Position numbers and translations under genes: made by a program
Notes under the pieces: generated by a model
What the model saw: the letters and a program-made list of their open reading frames with translations, nothing else
Told to the model about the DNA's origin: nothing
The model's database searches: none
Assembly (NCBI GenBank): GCA_022424815.1
Contig: JAKMGS010000012.1
Coordinates: 1-23,062, forward strand
Direction of reading: 5' to 3'
DNA: 23,062 nt
DNA from: Schleiferiaceae bacterium
Lineage (GTDB): Bacteria > Bacteroidota > Bacteroidia > Flavobacteriales > Schleiferiaceae
Shown: piece by piece, positions 1 to 7,061 of the stretch
Layout: each line of letters starts with the position of its first letter
Numbering within the stretch: the first letter of the stretch is position 1

Positions 1-80
1 CTATGGTGATTCAGGGGGCTGGCGCCGGAGCTGAAGTGACGGCCAGAGGGGTCTATAGTGATATCCTAAGGTTGGGGTAA
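1..80 (+). CDS. thrA: Homoserine dehydrogenase, C-terminal end (partial; probably bifunctional ThrA)
   Basis: Only the last 25 codons are inside the window. They are read in the frame starting at base 3 and end at TAA 78-80. The peptide includes QGAGAGAEVTARGVYSDILR, which matches the C-terminal end of the homoserine dehydrogenase catalytic domain (the G-x-GAG-x-x-VTA-x-GV-x-x-D-[IL]-[IL]-R pattern). The enzyme reduces aspartate semialdehyde to homoserine in threonine and methionine synthesis. In Bacteroidota this domain is usually fused behind an aspartokinase (ThrA), so that is the likely identity, but the fusion cannot be seen here. A strong hairpin begins six bases after the stop, so no thr gene follows on this strand. 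The segment is short, but the match to the family end is distinctive. Confidence 0.75.
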   Translation, partial: MVIQGAGAGAEVTARGVYSDILRLG

Positions 81-114
81 AAAACTCCCGGGCGCGGAGC
101 GCCCGGGAATTCCT
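79..114. terminator. Bidirectional Rho-independent terminator between converging thrA and TonB receptor genes
   Basis: A perfect 9-bp GC stem (CCCGGGCGC at 87-95, loop GGA, GCGCCCGGG at 99-107) sits between two converging stop codons (80 and 115). On the minus strand the stem is followed by a run of Ts (the A-run at 79-84 on the plus strand), so it fits best as the terminator of the TonB receptor gene. On the plus strand the T tract is weak (TTCCTTT). Confidence 0.85.
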
Positions 115-2238
115 TTAAAATTTTGCCTGCAAGGTGAGCAGGAGCATTCGAGGGGCGAAGGTTCGGTATCCCGCTGGACGTGCCGCCACTACATGTCTAG
201 TATTGGTCAGGTTTTGTGCACTAAGCTTCAAGGTGGTTGAAGGACGCAGGGGAATGCTTGCGGCCGCATTGATCACGAAGGCAGCGGGCAGGTCCCATTG
301 ATCGAGAGAAGCAGAAGATTTTCGTGCTCCGAGAAGCTGTGATTGTAGGCTGAAGTTCATCGGCTTGAGTGCAATATCGTATCGAAGGGAGGCTTGACCT
401 ATAGGGAGGTAGGGGAGCACATCGCCCTTTTCTACATTGCCCCATCCATCGAACTCGCTTGAGAAAGATTCCATAAATACAGCCCGTGTCCAGGTACCGG
501 TAAGGGTGAACTGGTGGCGGTGGATATGATGAGAGAATTGCCCCTCTACACCTGAAATCTGAGCGCTACCGCCATTGTATAATTCTCCGCTACCGCTACC
601 TCCGGCACTGGCGGCATCAGAACCTAGTAATCGATCGTAGGCGCTGTGGAAGGCGACGAGTTGAAGGGGACGCTGGGTGTGCTCCAATCCAAATTCTGTG
701 CTGATGCTAAGCTCTGGAAGGACACCTTCTTTGGAGCCTGCAGGAGTGAAACCGCGGTGGATGCCGGCGAAAATATTCCACTGTTCGGTTTGCTTGTTAA
801 TGCTCATTCCAGGTAGGAAAATGAGGGTGCGGTTGGCTCGGGCGCTGGCGTTTATTCCAGTACGCTCAGGATCTGCAGCCCCGAAATCTTCGCGGGAGGC
901 AAAGATGAGCTCACTGCGACCGCCGGCCTGCACTTTCCAGCTTCCGCGTGTCCAAGTCGTTCTATAATACCCGCTCGCCGCTCGGGTGGCATCGATGCGG
1001 TTGCCCGCGGCGCCTGCGGCGCCGCGATTTTGAAGCGCCATTTGCGCGTCAACAATGCTGTAGCTATCGCTGTGCTGAAAACGATCGGCGTGGTCGTAGT
1101 GAAAACGCAGACCAGCCTCGTGTTTAAGGATGTTGCGGTCCAGGCGCTGACTCCATTGGCCGCGTAATTGAATCCCTTGGCTGACGTAGTAGCGGCTGTT
1201 GGCCTTTAAGGAGGCTTGGGCGGTATCCGTATGAAGTCCCTGTATGGCCAGGAATTCAACCGGATATTCTGTGGGTTGTTGAAGCAAGTTGGCAATGCCT
1301 TGGCCGTTTACTTTATCGAGTTTGTACCAGTTTCGGTGTACATACTGACGGTAGAGGTCGGCACGAAAGAAACCCTGATTAAAGTTGAGGGTGTAGCCTA
1401 ATCTATTCATCAATCGGTCCATGTCCATTTGATCATTTGCCGAGGCCAAATAACGCATGGAAGGCTGGGTTAGGGCATGGTTGAGGGTCGTGCCCAGGTA
1501 GGTTTGCTGGGAATGTTCCCGAGTTGCTGCGGTCAACCAATGTAAGTGATGGCGGTCCTTATCGTCGAGGTGATGCACCAACTTAAAATATCCGTCTTGA
1601 AGCTTGAAACCCCCTGTGGTACTATTTAGGAGTTGACCGAAACCGTCGGCGCTGTGGTGGTAGGCACCATATTGGATTTGAGTTCTTTTGCCCCAGGCTT
1701 TTTGTCCCCGCCAATAGGCTTTCTGTTGTCCAAATGCGCCGCCACCCACGAGAACTTCCTGTTCGTCGCCTTCTTTGGTAGGGGTTATAAAATTCAGGGC
1801 TCCTCCGGTGCTTTGTGGCCCTGTAATGATTTGGGCAGCGCCTTTGAGGACTTCTATTTGTTCATACTTCCAAATAACAGGAGTATAGTAGGCTTCAGGC
1901 GCGCTATAGGCTGCAGGAGCGGTGAGAATACCGTCTTCCATGAGGGTGATTCTAGAGGAGCGCAAGGTGCCGGTGCCCCGGATACCTACGTTCATACGAA
2001 GGCCCCAACCGTCTTCTTGTTGGGCATATACTCCGGGCTGATTTTGCAATATGGTATTGGCATCACTCTGGTCGAACAACCGGAGTTCTTTTTGGGTGAG
2101 CACGACGGCGGACCCTGAGATGTGTTTGTACGGGTCGTTCGCAGCTGCAGTAATAGTGATACTTTCAAGCTCTACCGTAGCTGGTAAGGTGGTGTCCGCG
2201 GGCACGGATAAGATTATGGACAGGAGGAGGGGGTACAC
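115..2238 (-). CDS. TonB-dependent outer-membrane receptor, FecA-like
   Basis: This 707-residue protein is an outer-membrane gated channel that uses TonB energy to import an iron chelate or similar ligand. A short hydrophobic signal peptide (about residues 1-15) is followed by the plug domain. Plug hallmarks are ILQNQPGVY, GIRGTGTLRSSRITLMEDGI and a YEQIEVLKGA...GPQSTGGALNFI stretch, closest to the FecA group (ferric dicitrate type). The remainder is the 22-strand barrel, ending in LTLQAKF with the usual C-terminal aromatic residue. The start is GTG at 2236-2238; an in-frame TAA six bases upstream excludes an earlier start, and the next GTG (codon 12) would remove the signal peptide. There is no obvious ribosome binding site. 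Two iron-regulator-like palindromes lie directly upstream. No FecI/FecR or siderophore gene is nearby, so the ligand is unknown. Confidence 0.9.
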   Translation of the reverse strand: MYPLLLSIILSVPADTTLPATVELESITITAAANDPYKHISGSAVVLTQKELRLFDQSDANTILQNQPGVYAQQEDGWGLRMNVGIRGTGTLRSSRITLMEDGILTAPAAYSAPEAYYTPVIWKYEQIEVLKGAAQIITGPQSTGGALNFITPTKEGDEQEVLVGGGAFGQQKAYWRGQKAWGKRTQIQYGAYHHSADGFGQLLNSTTGGFKLQDGYFKLVHHLDDKDRHHLHWLTAATREHSQQTYLGTTLNHALTQPSMRYLASANDQMDMDRLMNRLGYTLNFNQGFFRADLYRQYVHRNWYKLDKVNGQGIANLLQQPTEYPVEFLAIQGLHTDTAQASLKANSRYYVSQGIQLRGQWSQRLDRNILKHEAGLRFHYDHADRFQHSDSYSIVDAQMALQNRGAAGAAGNRIDATRAASGYYRTTWTRGSWKVQAGGRSELIFASREDFGAADPERTGINASARANRTLIFLPGMSINKQTEQWNIFAGIHRGFTPAGSKEGVLPELSISTEFGLEHTQRPLQLVAFHSAYDRLLGSDAASAGGSGSGELYNGGSAQISGVEGQFSHHIHRHQFTLTGTWTRAVFMESFSSEFDGWGNVEKGDVLPYLPIGQASLRYDIALKPMNFSLQSQLLGARKSSASLDQWDLPAAFVINAAASIPLRPSTTLKLSAQNLTNTRHVVAARPAGYRTFAPRMLLLTLQAKF

Positions 2239-2241
2239 TAT

Positions 2242-2256
2242 TTAGAATGATTTTAA
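2242..2256 (-). promoter_or_regulatory. Fur/iron-regulator-like operator, site 1 (7-1-7 palindrome)
   Basis: TTAGAATGATTTTAA is a 7-1-7 inverted repeat with one mismatch. It has the geometry of Fur operators (compare the TGATAATnATTATCA form) but a TTAGAAT half-site. It ends three bases from the GTG start of the TonB receptor, so a bound protein would cover the translation start region. Regulator identity is inferred from geometry and from the downstream receptor gene. Confidence 0.55.
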
Positions 2257-2277
2257 ATAACAGTACAAACGTATTAT

Positions 2278-2292
2278 CTAGAATCATTCTAA
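2278..2292 (-). promoter_or_regulatory. Fur/iron-regulator-like operator, site 2 (7-1-7 palindrome)
   Basis: CTAGAATCATTCTAA is a second 7-1-7 inverted repeat with one mismatch. It shares the TAGAATnATT core with site 1. The two centres are 36 bp apart, between three and four helical turns. Duplication of the motif argues against chance. It lies about 40 bp upstream of the receptor start and about 105 bp upstream of the divergent gene at 2398. Confidence 0.6.
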
Positions 2293-2397
2293 ACAAGGAT
2301 TAATATCAGTTTTTCATCCCTATGTTATTCACAATCGTTTACTCATTCCAGGGAAGACTCTAGGTTCAGTTTCGAGAGTCTTTACTATCTTCAAAAC

Positions 2398-4017
2398 GTG
2401 AAGAAACTCCAGGCCATCTTTCTTGTATTCTTTGCCTGTTATGGCAGTGCCTTAAACGCTCAATGCTCCGTTGCCGTGGGACAAGATTCCTTGACGGCTT
2501 GTGTAGGGGATACGATATTCCTAAACGCATCCGGTTCAAATGAATATCTATGGTCGCACGATGCATCGTTGAGCTGTGATACCTGTGCGTCGCCATATAT
2601 TATTTTATCGGATACCTCCACGTATGTGTTGGTAAAGGGAACGAGCCAAATCAGTCAAATGGCCACCAATGGTAATTTCTCTAGTGGCAATACGGGTTTT
2701 TTGACGGCCTACACCTACAATGCCACTTCCATTTGGAATGAAGGCACCTATGCGGTGGGGCCAAATCCTAGCGCCGTGCACCCAAATTTTGGAAGTTGGG
2801 GGGATCATACCACGGGTACCGGGAATTACATGTTAGTGAACGGATCGACCGGGGGAAATAAAATCCTATGGCGGCAGATTGTGAGTTTTCCTCCTGGGGT
2901 CCAAGTGACCGTAAAATGGTGGATGCTGACCTTCGTTACCCCGCCAGGGTCTTTGCAATTAAAACTCGCCGGAACGAACATAGGCAATCCGGTAAGTACT
3001 CCGAACTCTACAGGATCTTGGTCACAAGCCACGCGTACCTTCACTGTCCCCGCTTCCGGGAGTGCTACCATTAATTTGGTGACCACGAGTGCGGCTTTAT
3101 CTGGGAATGACTTTGGTATTGATGATATTTCCTACCACTACAATTGCGAATCCTACGATACGGTATGGATTGCCCCGAAGAGTGATGCTCAGATTCTCTT
3201 AGACTCTACCTCACTCTTTGCTTGTGATAGCCTGTGCATTACCTTGGACAATGCTTTAGATTCCTTGGGGTTGTTGAGCTACCAGTGGGTGTTGAGTGAT
3301 GGTACAATAGATACCTCTTCGACCTTTACACATTGTTTGGTGGATTCGGGCAATTACAGCGGATACTTGATCACCACTTCCATTGAGGGCTGTACAGATA
3401 GTGTGGCCTTGCCTTCTATGCGTGTGGGGTACACTCGTCGCATAGATTCCTTAGTCATAGCGAACAATGGAAGTGGCTATTCTGGGATGGTCCAAGTATT
3501 AAATACAGACGAAACCATCGGTATAAATGTCTATTATGAGTCGGTAAACTCAAACAGCTTAGATTCAATTTTTATTTCTGCAGGCAGTCAGAGTTGGAGC
3601 AACGGAGCAATTACTGGTAGCCACCTTATGACGGGCTGGGGACCTGTAGTTCTCGATCCAGAACCCCAAACCATTTGTGCCTACCTCTACACCGCGGACG
3701 GTTGTGTTGATTCTTTATGTCAAGAGGTGGCGTTCTATCCTACGATGACTGTACCAAATTTCTTTACGCCCAACGGAGATATGGTCAATGATCGTTTAGA
3801 TATCCTTTCTGATAATGCGGATGAGTTGCATCAGCGCATTTATAATCGTTGGGGCCAATTAGTCTATGAATCCTACCTCCCAGACGAATCTTGGGACGGC
3901 ACCTTTAATGGTGCGCCAGTGGCTGCAGGGGTATACTTCTTGGAGATTGAGGTGAGCAACGCCTACAGCCAAGCAAGGGAAATAGTCGTTAGGCACGCCG
4001 TGCACGTGATGCGATAA
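2398..4017 (+). CDS. Secreted surface protein with T9SS type B (CHU_C-like) sorting domain
   Basis: A 539-residue protein with an N-terminal signal peptide (residues 1-21, ending ALNAQ). Residues about 22-85 are cysteine-containing and Ig/PKD-like (SLTACVGDTIFLNASGS, then a DTCASPYIILSDTSTYVL stretch). Residues about 90-250 have the NGNFSSGNTGF opening and GIDDISY-type ending of carbohydrate-binding/jelly-roll modules. A PKD-like region follows (SYQWVLSDGTIDTSSTF). The last ~88 residues are the gliding-motility-associated C-terminal domain: FFTPNGDMVNDRLDI, IYNRWGQLVYES, WDGTFNGAPVAAGVYF. That domain directs export through the type IX system. The start is GTG at 2398, giving MKKLQAIFLVFF. It likely acts outside the cell as an adhesin or binding protein; no catalytic domain is recognised and the ligand is unknown. 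Confidence 0.85.
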   Translation: MKKLQAIFLVFFACYGSALNAQCSVAVGQDSLTACVGDTIFLNASGSNEYLWSHDASLSCDTCASPYIILSDTSTYVLVKGTSQISQMATNGNFSSGNTGFLTAYTYNATSIWNEGTYAVGPNPSAVHPNFGSWGDHTTGTGNYMLVNGSTGGNKILWRQIVSFPPGVQVTVKWWMLTFVTPPGSLQLKLAGTNIGNPVSTPNSTGSWSQATRTFTVPASGSATINLVTTSAALSGNDFGIDDISYHYNCESYDTVWIAPKSDAQILLDSTSLFACDSLCITLDNALDSLGLLSYQWVLSDGTIDTSSTFTHCLVDSGNYSGYLITTSIEGCTDSVALPSMRVGYTRRIDSLVIANNGSGYSGMVQVLNTDETIGINVYYESVNSNSLDSIFISAGSQSWSNGAITGSHLMTGWGPVVLDPEPQTICAYLYTADGCVDSLCQEVAFYPTMTVPNFFTPNGDMVNDRLDILSDNADELHQRIYNRWGQLVYESYLPDESWDGTFNGAPVAAGVYFLEIEVSNAYSQAREIVVRHAVHVMR

Positions 4018-4049
4018 AAAAAATCCCGCACCTCATGGAGGCACGGGAT
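4016..4049 (-). terminator. Rho-independent terminator downstream of the DsrE-like lipoprotein gene
   Basis: The hairpin has outer arms ATCCCG (4023-4028) and CGGGAT (4044-4049) and inner arms CCTC/GAGG with two opposed mismatches. Read on the minus strand it is followed by a T-run (A-run 4016-4023 on plus), so it ends the minus-strand operon. It overlaps the stop codon of the converging gene at 4017; on the plus strand it lacks a T-run. Confidence 0.75.
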
Positions 4050-4074
4050 CTCTAGGGGTGTTATTAACCTAGAT

Positions 4075-4506
4075 CTAGAGGGTTATAGAAAAATATCCTT
4101 CCTTCTGTAGTTCAAATCCAAAAACCAAGCCATTTGGAACGACCTGGTAGAACTCTGGCAGTGAAGCTGGATCTACACCAAATTTCTTCAGCGAAAGGCC
4201 ACAAGCATACATCTCTACGCCACTTTCTTGGAGAATCGCCACTGCATCGGCCATTTTCTCTTCGTCAAGCAAATCTTGAACGGACATCCCGCATACTACC
4301 ACCTTGAAAGTGCCGTAGGTGGTGGAATCTGATATCGCAAGATCCGCCGCGGCTTTCCCGACGGCTTTGAGCTGTTCTACATTGCGGTTGAGGATGAAGT
4401 AGTTGTTTTCTTCTGTTTCCTCGACCACAACTTCGGTGGGGGCCGGAGCTTGGCAGCTGGCAAGTGCCAAGGCTACGAGGCTAAAGGTGATGATGAATTT
4501 TTTCAT
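4075..4506 (-). CDS. DsrE-like lipoprotein
   Basis: A 143-residue lipoprotein precursor: MKKFIITFSLVALALASC gives a lipobox with the acylated cysteine at residue 18. After an acidic, proline-rich linker (about 20-35) comes a single alpha/beta domain. It contains FKVVVCGMSV (Cys72), a helix, then GVEMYACGLSL (Cys102) and VVPNGL, resembling DsrE/DsrF/YchN-type small sulfur-carrier folds. In those families the cysteine in the GVxxxxCGxS segment is the persulfide-carrying or conserved one. Fold assignment is from motif resemblance, so function is inferred. The gene starts 8 bases after the stop of the metallophosphoesterase gene, so the two are almost certainly co-transcribed, and both products carry lipoprotein signals. 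A terminator follows. It might instead bind a nucleotide or small ligand without sulfur chemistry. Confidence 0.65.
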   Translation of the reverse strand: MKKFIITFSLVALALASCQAPAPTEVVVEETEENNYFILNRNVEQLKAVGKAAADLAISDSTTYGTFKVVVCGMSVQDLLDEEKMADAVAILQESGVEMYACGLSLKKFGVDPASLPEFYQVVPNGLVFGFELQKEGYFSITL

Positions 4507-4514
4507 GTGTACTA

Positions 4515-6146
4515 TTAATGGAAATGGTAATCTGTTCCTGGCAATTGGCTCAATACATTATCTCCTAAATCTGCAGCAACCGCACGGCCGTCGCGAACTG
4601 GACCAATGGTATCGAAGTGGGCCAAGTATTCTTCAATCAAATCGTGAACGGTGTAGTCCATAACGACCGTTTCAACGGTATTCGGCATACGACAAAGAGT
4701 GCTGATCGGCTCACCTTCACGACGACAAGCCGACATCGTGTAGAGCTTATCTACCTCCATGGGTTCGCCTTGAATCACTACTTCTTGCACGCGCTCGCCT
4801 TTAGGAGCATTCGCGTTAAAGGTCAACTGCATGCCTGAGAAACGCACTACCCATCCGCCGAAGCGTTCGTTCGGGTTTTCGGCAAATACGTTGTGCAATT
4901 CCTTTTCCAGCCAGTCTTTGATTTGCTGACCGCTGGCTTTGCCAATTTTGACTTTTTCATTTACCGGCAACATGTTCCATAGGTCGCCGCGCGTAATAGG
5001 GGCAACGCCGCTTTCTCCCGGAACGATCGGAGGACTGAATCTAAATCCATTGCTCAAGGCGATATCGACGTTGTTTTTCCACATGGCCGCATCGGTGATG
5101 AAGTTGTCCATAGGGTTTTCTACCACGAAGTAGCGGTATAATGGGGTGGAAGTGTAGCCCAAGACTTCATTGATTTCATCGCCGTAAGGAGCAATAGCTG
5201 CTTCAACGATCGCAGCAACTTCTGCATCTGCTTCGTATACGGCAGGATCTACTTCGAGCAGTTCGTACTGCTCAGAAATGATTTTACCATCTTCTACTTC
5301 TAGTACCATCTTTCCAACGAATGAAGCGAAGGCCCCTGGCTCGGTGACTTTGGCGTGGCCGGCTTGAAGCGGTTCACGAATGCGCTCGTGGGTATCATTT
5401 CCTAAGACATAATCCACGCGCTCTAGGGCTGGGTTGTTGGCTAAATCAAACTGCTTGCTGATCCCGATGTGGGTAACCACGAACAGGATATCTACGCCTT
5501 CTTCGTCTTTGAGTTTATTGACTAATTGGCCCAAATTATCCAAAATGGGGTCAAAATCTAGCCCTTCAGAAAAGGATGGGTTTTGACGGATGGGCACCTC
5601 AGGATCGTTGTAAGAGATGAATCCTAAGCGAGCGCCGGCGATATCCTTGATCCAATATTGAGGGAAGATCGGAGCCTTGCCTTCTTCATCGTGGAACATG
5701 TTGGCCGTGATCACAGGAGTTTCGTAGCCCTTGAGGACCTTCATCATTTGTTCTTTACCGTAGACGACCTCCCAGTTTCCAGGAATGAGGAAGTCAAAGT
5801 CCATGGCCTTGACGATGGAGCTGAATGCTTCACCTTTGGAGAGGGCCGCGACGGCTGAGCCTTGGATCAAATCACCACCGTCCAAGACGATGGTATTTGG
5901 GTTGGCGGCACGTTCTTGGTCGAACAAGGTTTTCATATTCGCGAGTCCGCCTAGGGTCTTGAAGCTGATTTCTTCATTCTCCCAGAACAATTCGCTGTGA
6001 GGGTATACCTGTCCGTGAATATCTGCGGTTTGTAGGATGGTGATTTTTTGCGGTCCTTCAGGAGCGCTATCGCCCATCTGGCAAGACCCGAACAATAGTC
6101 CGGTCGCTGCTATTCCGCTTAGAATCCAATTCTTCTGCATGGTCAT
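4515..6146 (-). CDS. Lipoprotein metallophosphoesterase, divergent 5'-nucleotidase/SoxB-like family
   Basis: A 543-residue two-domain protein of the UshA/5'-nucleotidase superfamily, predicted to be lipid-anchored (LLFGSC, Cys22). The N-terminal metallophosphatase domain keeps metal ligands in TADIHGQ (Asp42, His44), DGGDLIQGS (Asp92), GNWE (Asn124) and VVTHIG (His226). Two hallmarks are altered: the usual GNHEFDYG reads GNWEVVYG, so the catalytic His and Asp are Trp and Val, and the usual GHxH reads NDTH (Asp251, His253). The C-terminal 5'-nucleotidase domain (about 330-530) has NFITDAAMW, SNGFRF and an ACRREGEP...LCR segment. Known family members hydrolyse nucleotides, UDP-sugars or, in SoxB, protein-bound thiosulfate; the substrate here is uncertain. 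ATG at 6146 (or 6140) is preferred because it gives a compact lipoprotein signal; ATG at 6173 is also open. Confidence 0.8.
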   Translation of the reverse strand: MTMQKNWILSGIAATGLLFGSCQMGDSAPEGPQKITILQTADIHGQVYPHSELFWENEEISFKTLGGLANMKTLFDQERAANPNTIVLDGGDLIQGSAVAALSKGEAFSSIVKAMDFDFLIPGNWEVVYGKEQMMKVLKGYETPVITANMFHDEEGKAPIFPQYWIKDIAGARLGFISYNDPEVPIRQNPSFSEGLDFDPILDNLGQLVNKLKDEEGVDILFVVTHIGISKQFDLANNPALERVDYVLGNDTHERIREPLQAGHAKVTEPGAFASFVGKMVLEVEDGKIISEQYELLEVDPAVYEADAEVAAIVEAAIAPYGDEINEVLGYTSTPLYRYFVVENPMDNFITDAAMWKNNVDIALSNGFRFSPPIVPGESGVAPITRGDLWNMLPVNEKVKIGKASGQQIKDWLEKELHNVFAENPNERFGGWVVRFSGMQLTFNANAPKGERVQEVVIQGEPMEVDKLYTMSACRREGEPISTLCRMPNTVETVVMDYTVHDLIEEYLAHFDTIGPVRDGRAVAADLGDNVLSQLPGTDYHFH

Positions 6147-6218
6147 AAATTTTTGTGTTGGTCGCTCCCGCATCTTTTCTTGGGAGGGCAGTAGCCCCGA
6201 AGATAAATGACTAATTCC

Positions 6219-6242
6219 GAAAAGGTTGTGACTTCACTCACA
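6219..6242 (-). terminator. Weak terminator-like hairpin after the glycosyltransferase gene
   Basis: TGTGA (6227-6231), loop CTTCAC, TCACA (6238-6242) forms a 5-bp stem, followed on the minus strand by ACCTTTTC. It lies just after the stop of the gene at 6251. The stem is short and the T-run has only four Ts, so this is a weak call. Confidence 0.3.
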
Positions 6243-6250
6243 CTTGGGGT

Positions 6251-7057
6251 TTATCTGCCCAATAGTTTGCGTAGTCGTCGAGCGGTATTAGAACGCTTTG
6301 CCCAGTAGGGATGGGCCTTCAAATTTAACGTATGGATGGCCTGTAGACGCTCCTCGAAAGTAGGCCCTTGTTGGTCTAGCCAAAGTTTTAGATAGGGAAC
6401 CCACCAATCTTTCGTGCTCCAGTAGTGTGCGATAAAAGGTTGGGCTTCTTGAAGTAATTGGTCTTTATTCAGGGCAAGGCTGAAGGCCAATTGTTCGAGG
6501 AGTCTTACCGGAGCGGAGGTTTCTAAGTAGCGATCACAAAGTGCAATGGCATGCTCAATGGCCTCGCGGTGACCGGGAGGGAGGGCAATGACACCGGCGT
6601 TAAACATCAAGCTTTTCGCGGTTGTGGTGATGCCCTGGAATGTTTTTTGGTCCAATTCCCGCAGCGTTCTCCGTTCCGTTTTGGTATTCAGTGAACCTAA
6701 TGCGCCTTCGTTTAGGTGCATCATTGGCGTAGATAATTGGGCCTGTAAACCGGGAAGGTCCAACGCCAAGGTATCGGCATCGAGGTAGAGTATGGGGTCG
6801 TTGGGATACAATGTGCAGAGATCTGCAATGACTTGCATTTTAATGCGCCAAAAGAATCCCTTTAGTCCCTGCCATTGCGTGAGTTGTTCTGGGGTGAGGA
6901 TATGTTGTATGATAGGCCAATGCTGCCCTACACTGCCATCATCCGTGTAGAGGTGTATTTGACTATCTGGCGCCCCTTTTTTGCAGAGTAAGATGGAGGT
7001 CTCGAGTTGTACGAGAAGCTCAGCAGTGGGGGTGGTGCAGAAATAAACGATGTGCAT
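6251..7057 (-). CDS. Glycosyltransferase-like protein (GT-A fold, GT8-like)
   Basis: A 268-residue soluble protein with no signal peptide. Features pointing to a GT-A nucleotide-sugar transferase are an N-terminal beta-strand MHIVYFCTTPTAELL, a basic FFWRIKMQVIADL segment (about 68-80), and the metal-binding DxD motif in ILYLDADTLAL (Asp93-Ala-Asp95). A FNAGVIALPP segment follows (about 153-162), similar to the NxGV element of GT8-like enzymes. The tail is rich in Arg/Lys (RSNTARRLRKLLGR). Donor, acceptor and pathway cannot be told from the sequence. It starts 4 bases after the stop of the phosphate transporter gene, so the two are one transcript, although a functional link is not obvious. 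A sugar-binding but inactive homologue is possible. Confidence 0.6.
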   Translation of the reverse strand: MHIVYFCTTPTAELLVQLETSILLCKKGAPDSQIHLYTDDGSVGQHWPIIQHILTPEQLTQWQGLKGFFWRIKMQVIADLCTLYPNDPILYLDADTLALDLPGLQAQLSTPMMHLNEGALGSLNTKTERRTLRELDQKTFQGITTTAKSLMFNAGVIALPPGHREAIEHAIALCDRYLETSAPVRLLEQLAFSLALNKDQLLQEAQPFIAHYWSTKDWWVPYLKLWLDQQGPTFEERLQAIHTLNLKAHPYWAKRSNTARRLRKLLGR

Positions 7058-7061
7058 GTAC

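Noticed and set aside
1633..2118. 161-codon plus-strand open frame inside the TonB receptor
   Set aside because: It is antisense to a clear receptor gene, has no domain pattern or start context, and its frame is explained by the codon use of the opposite strand.
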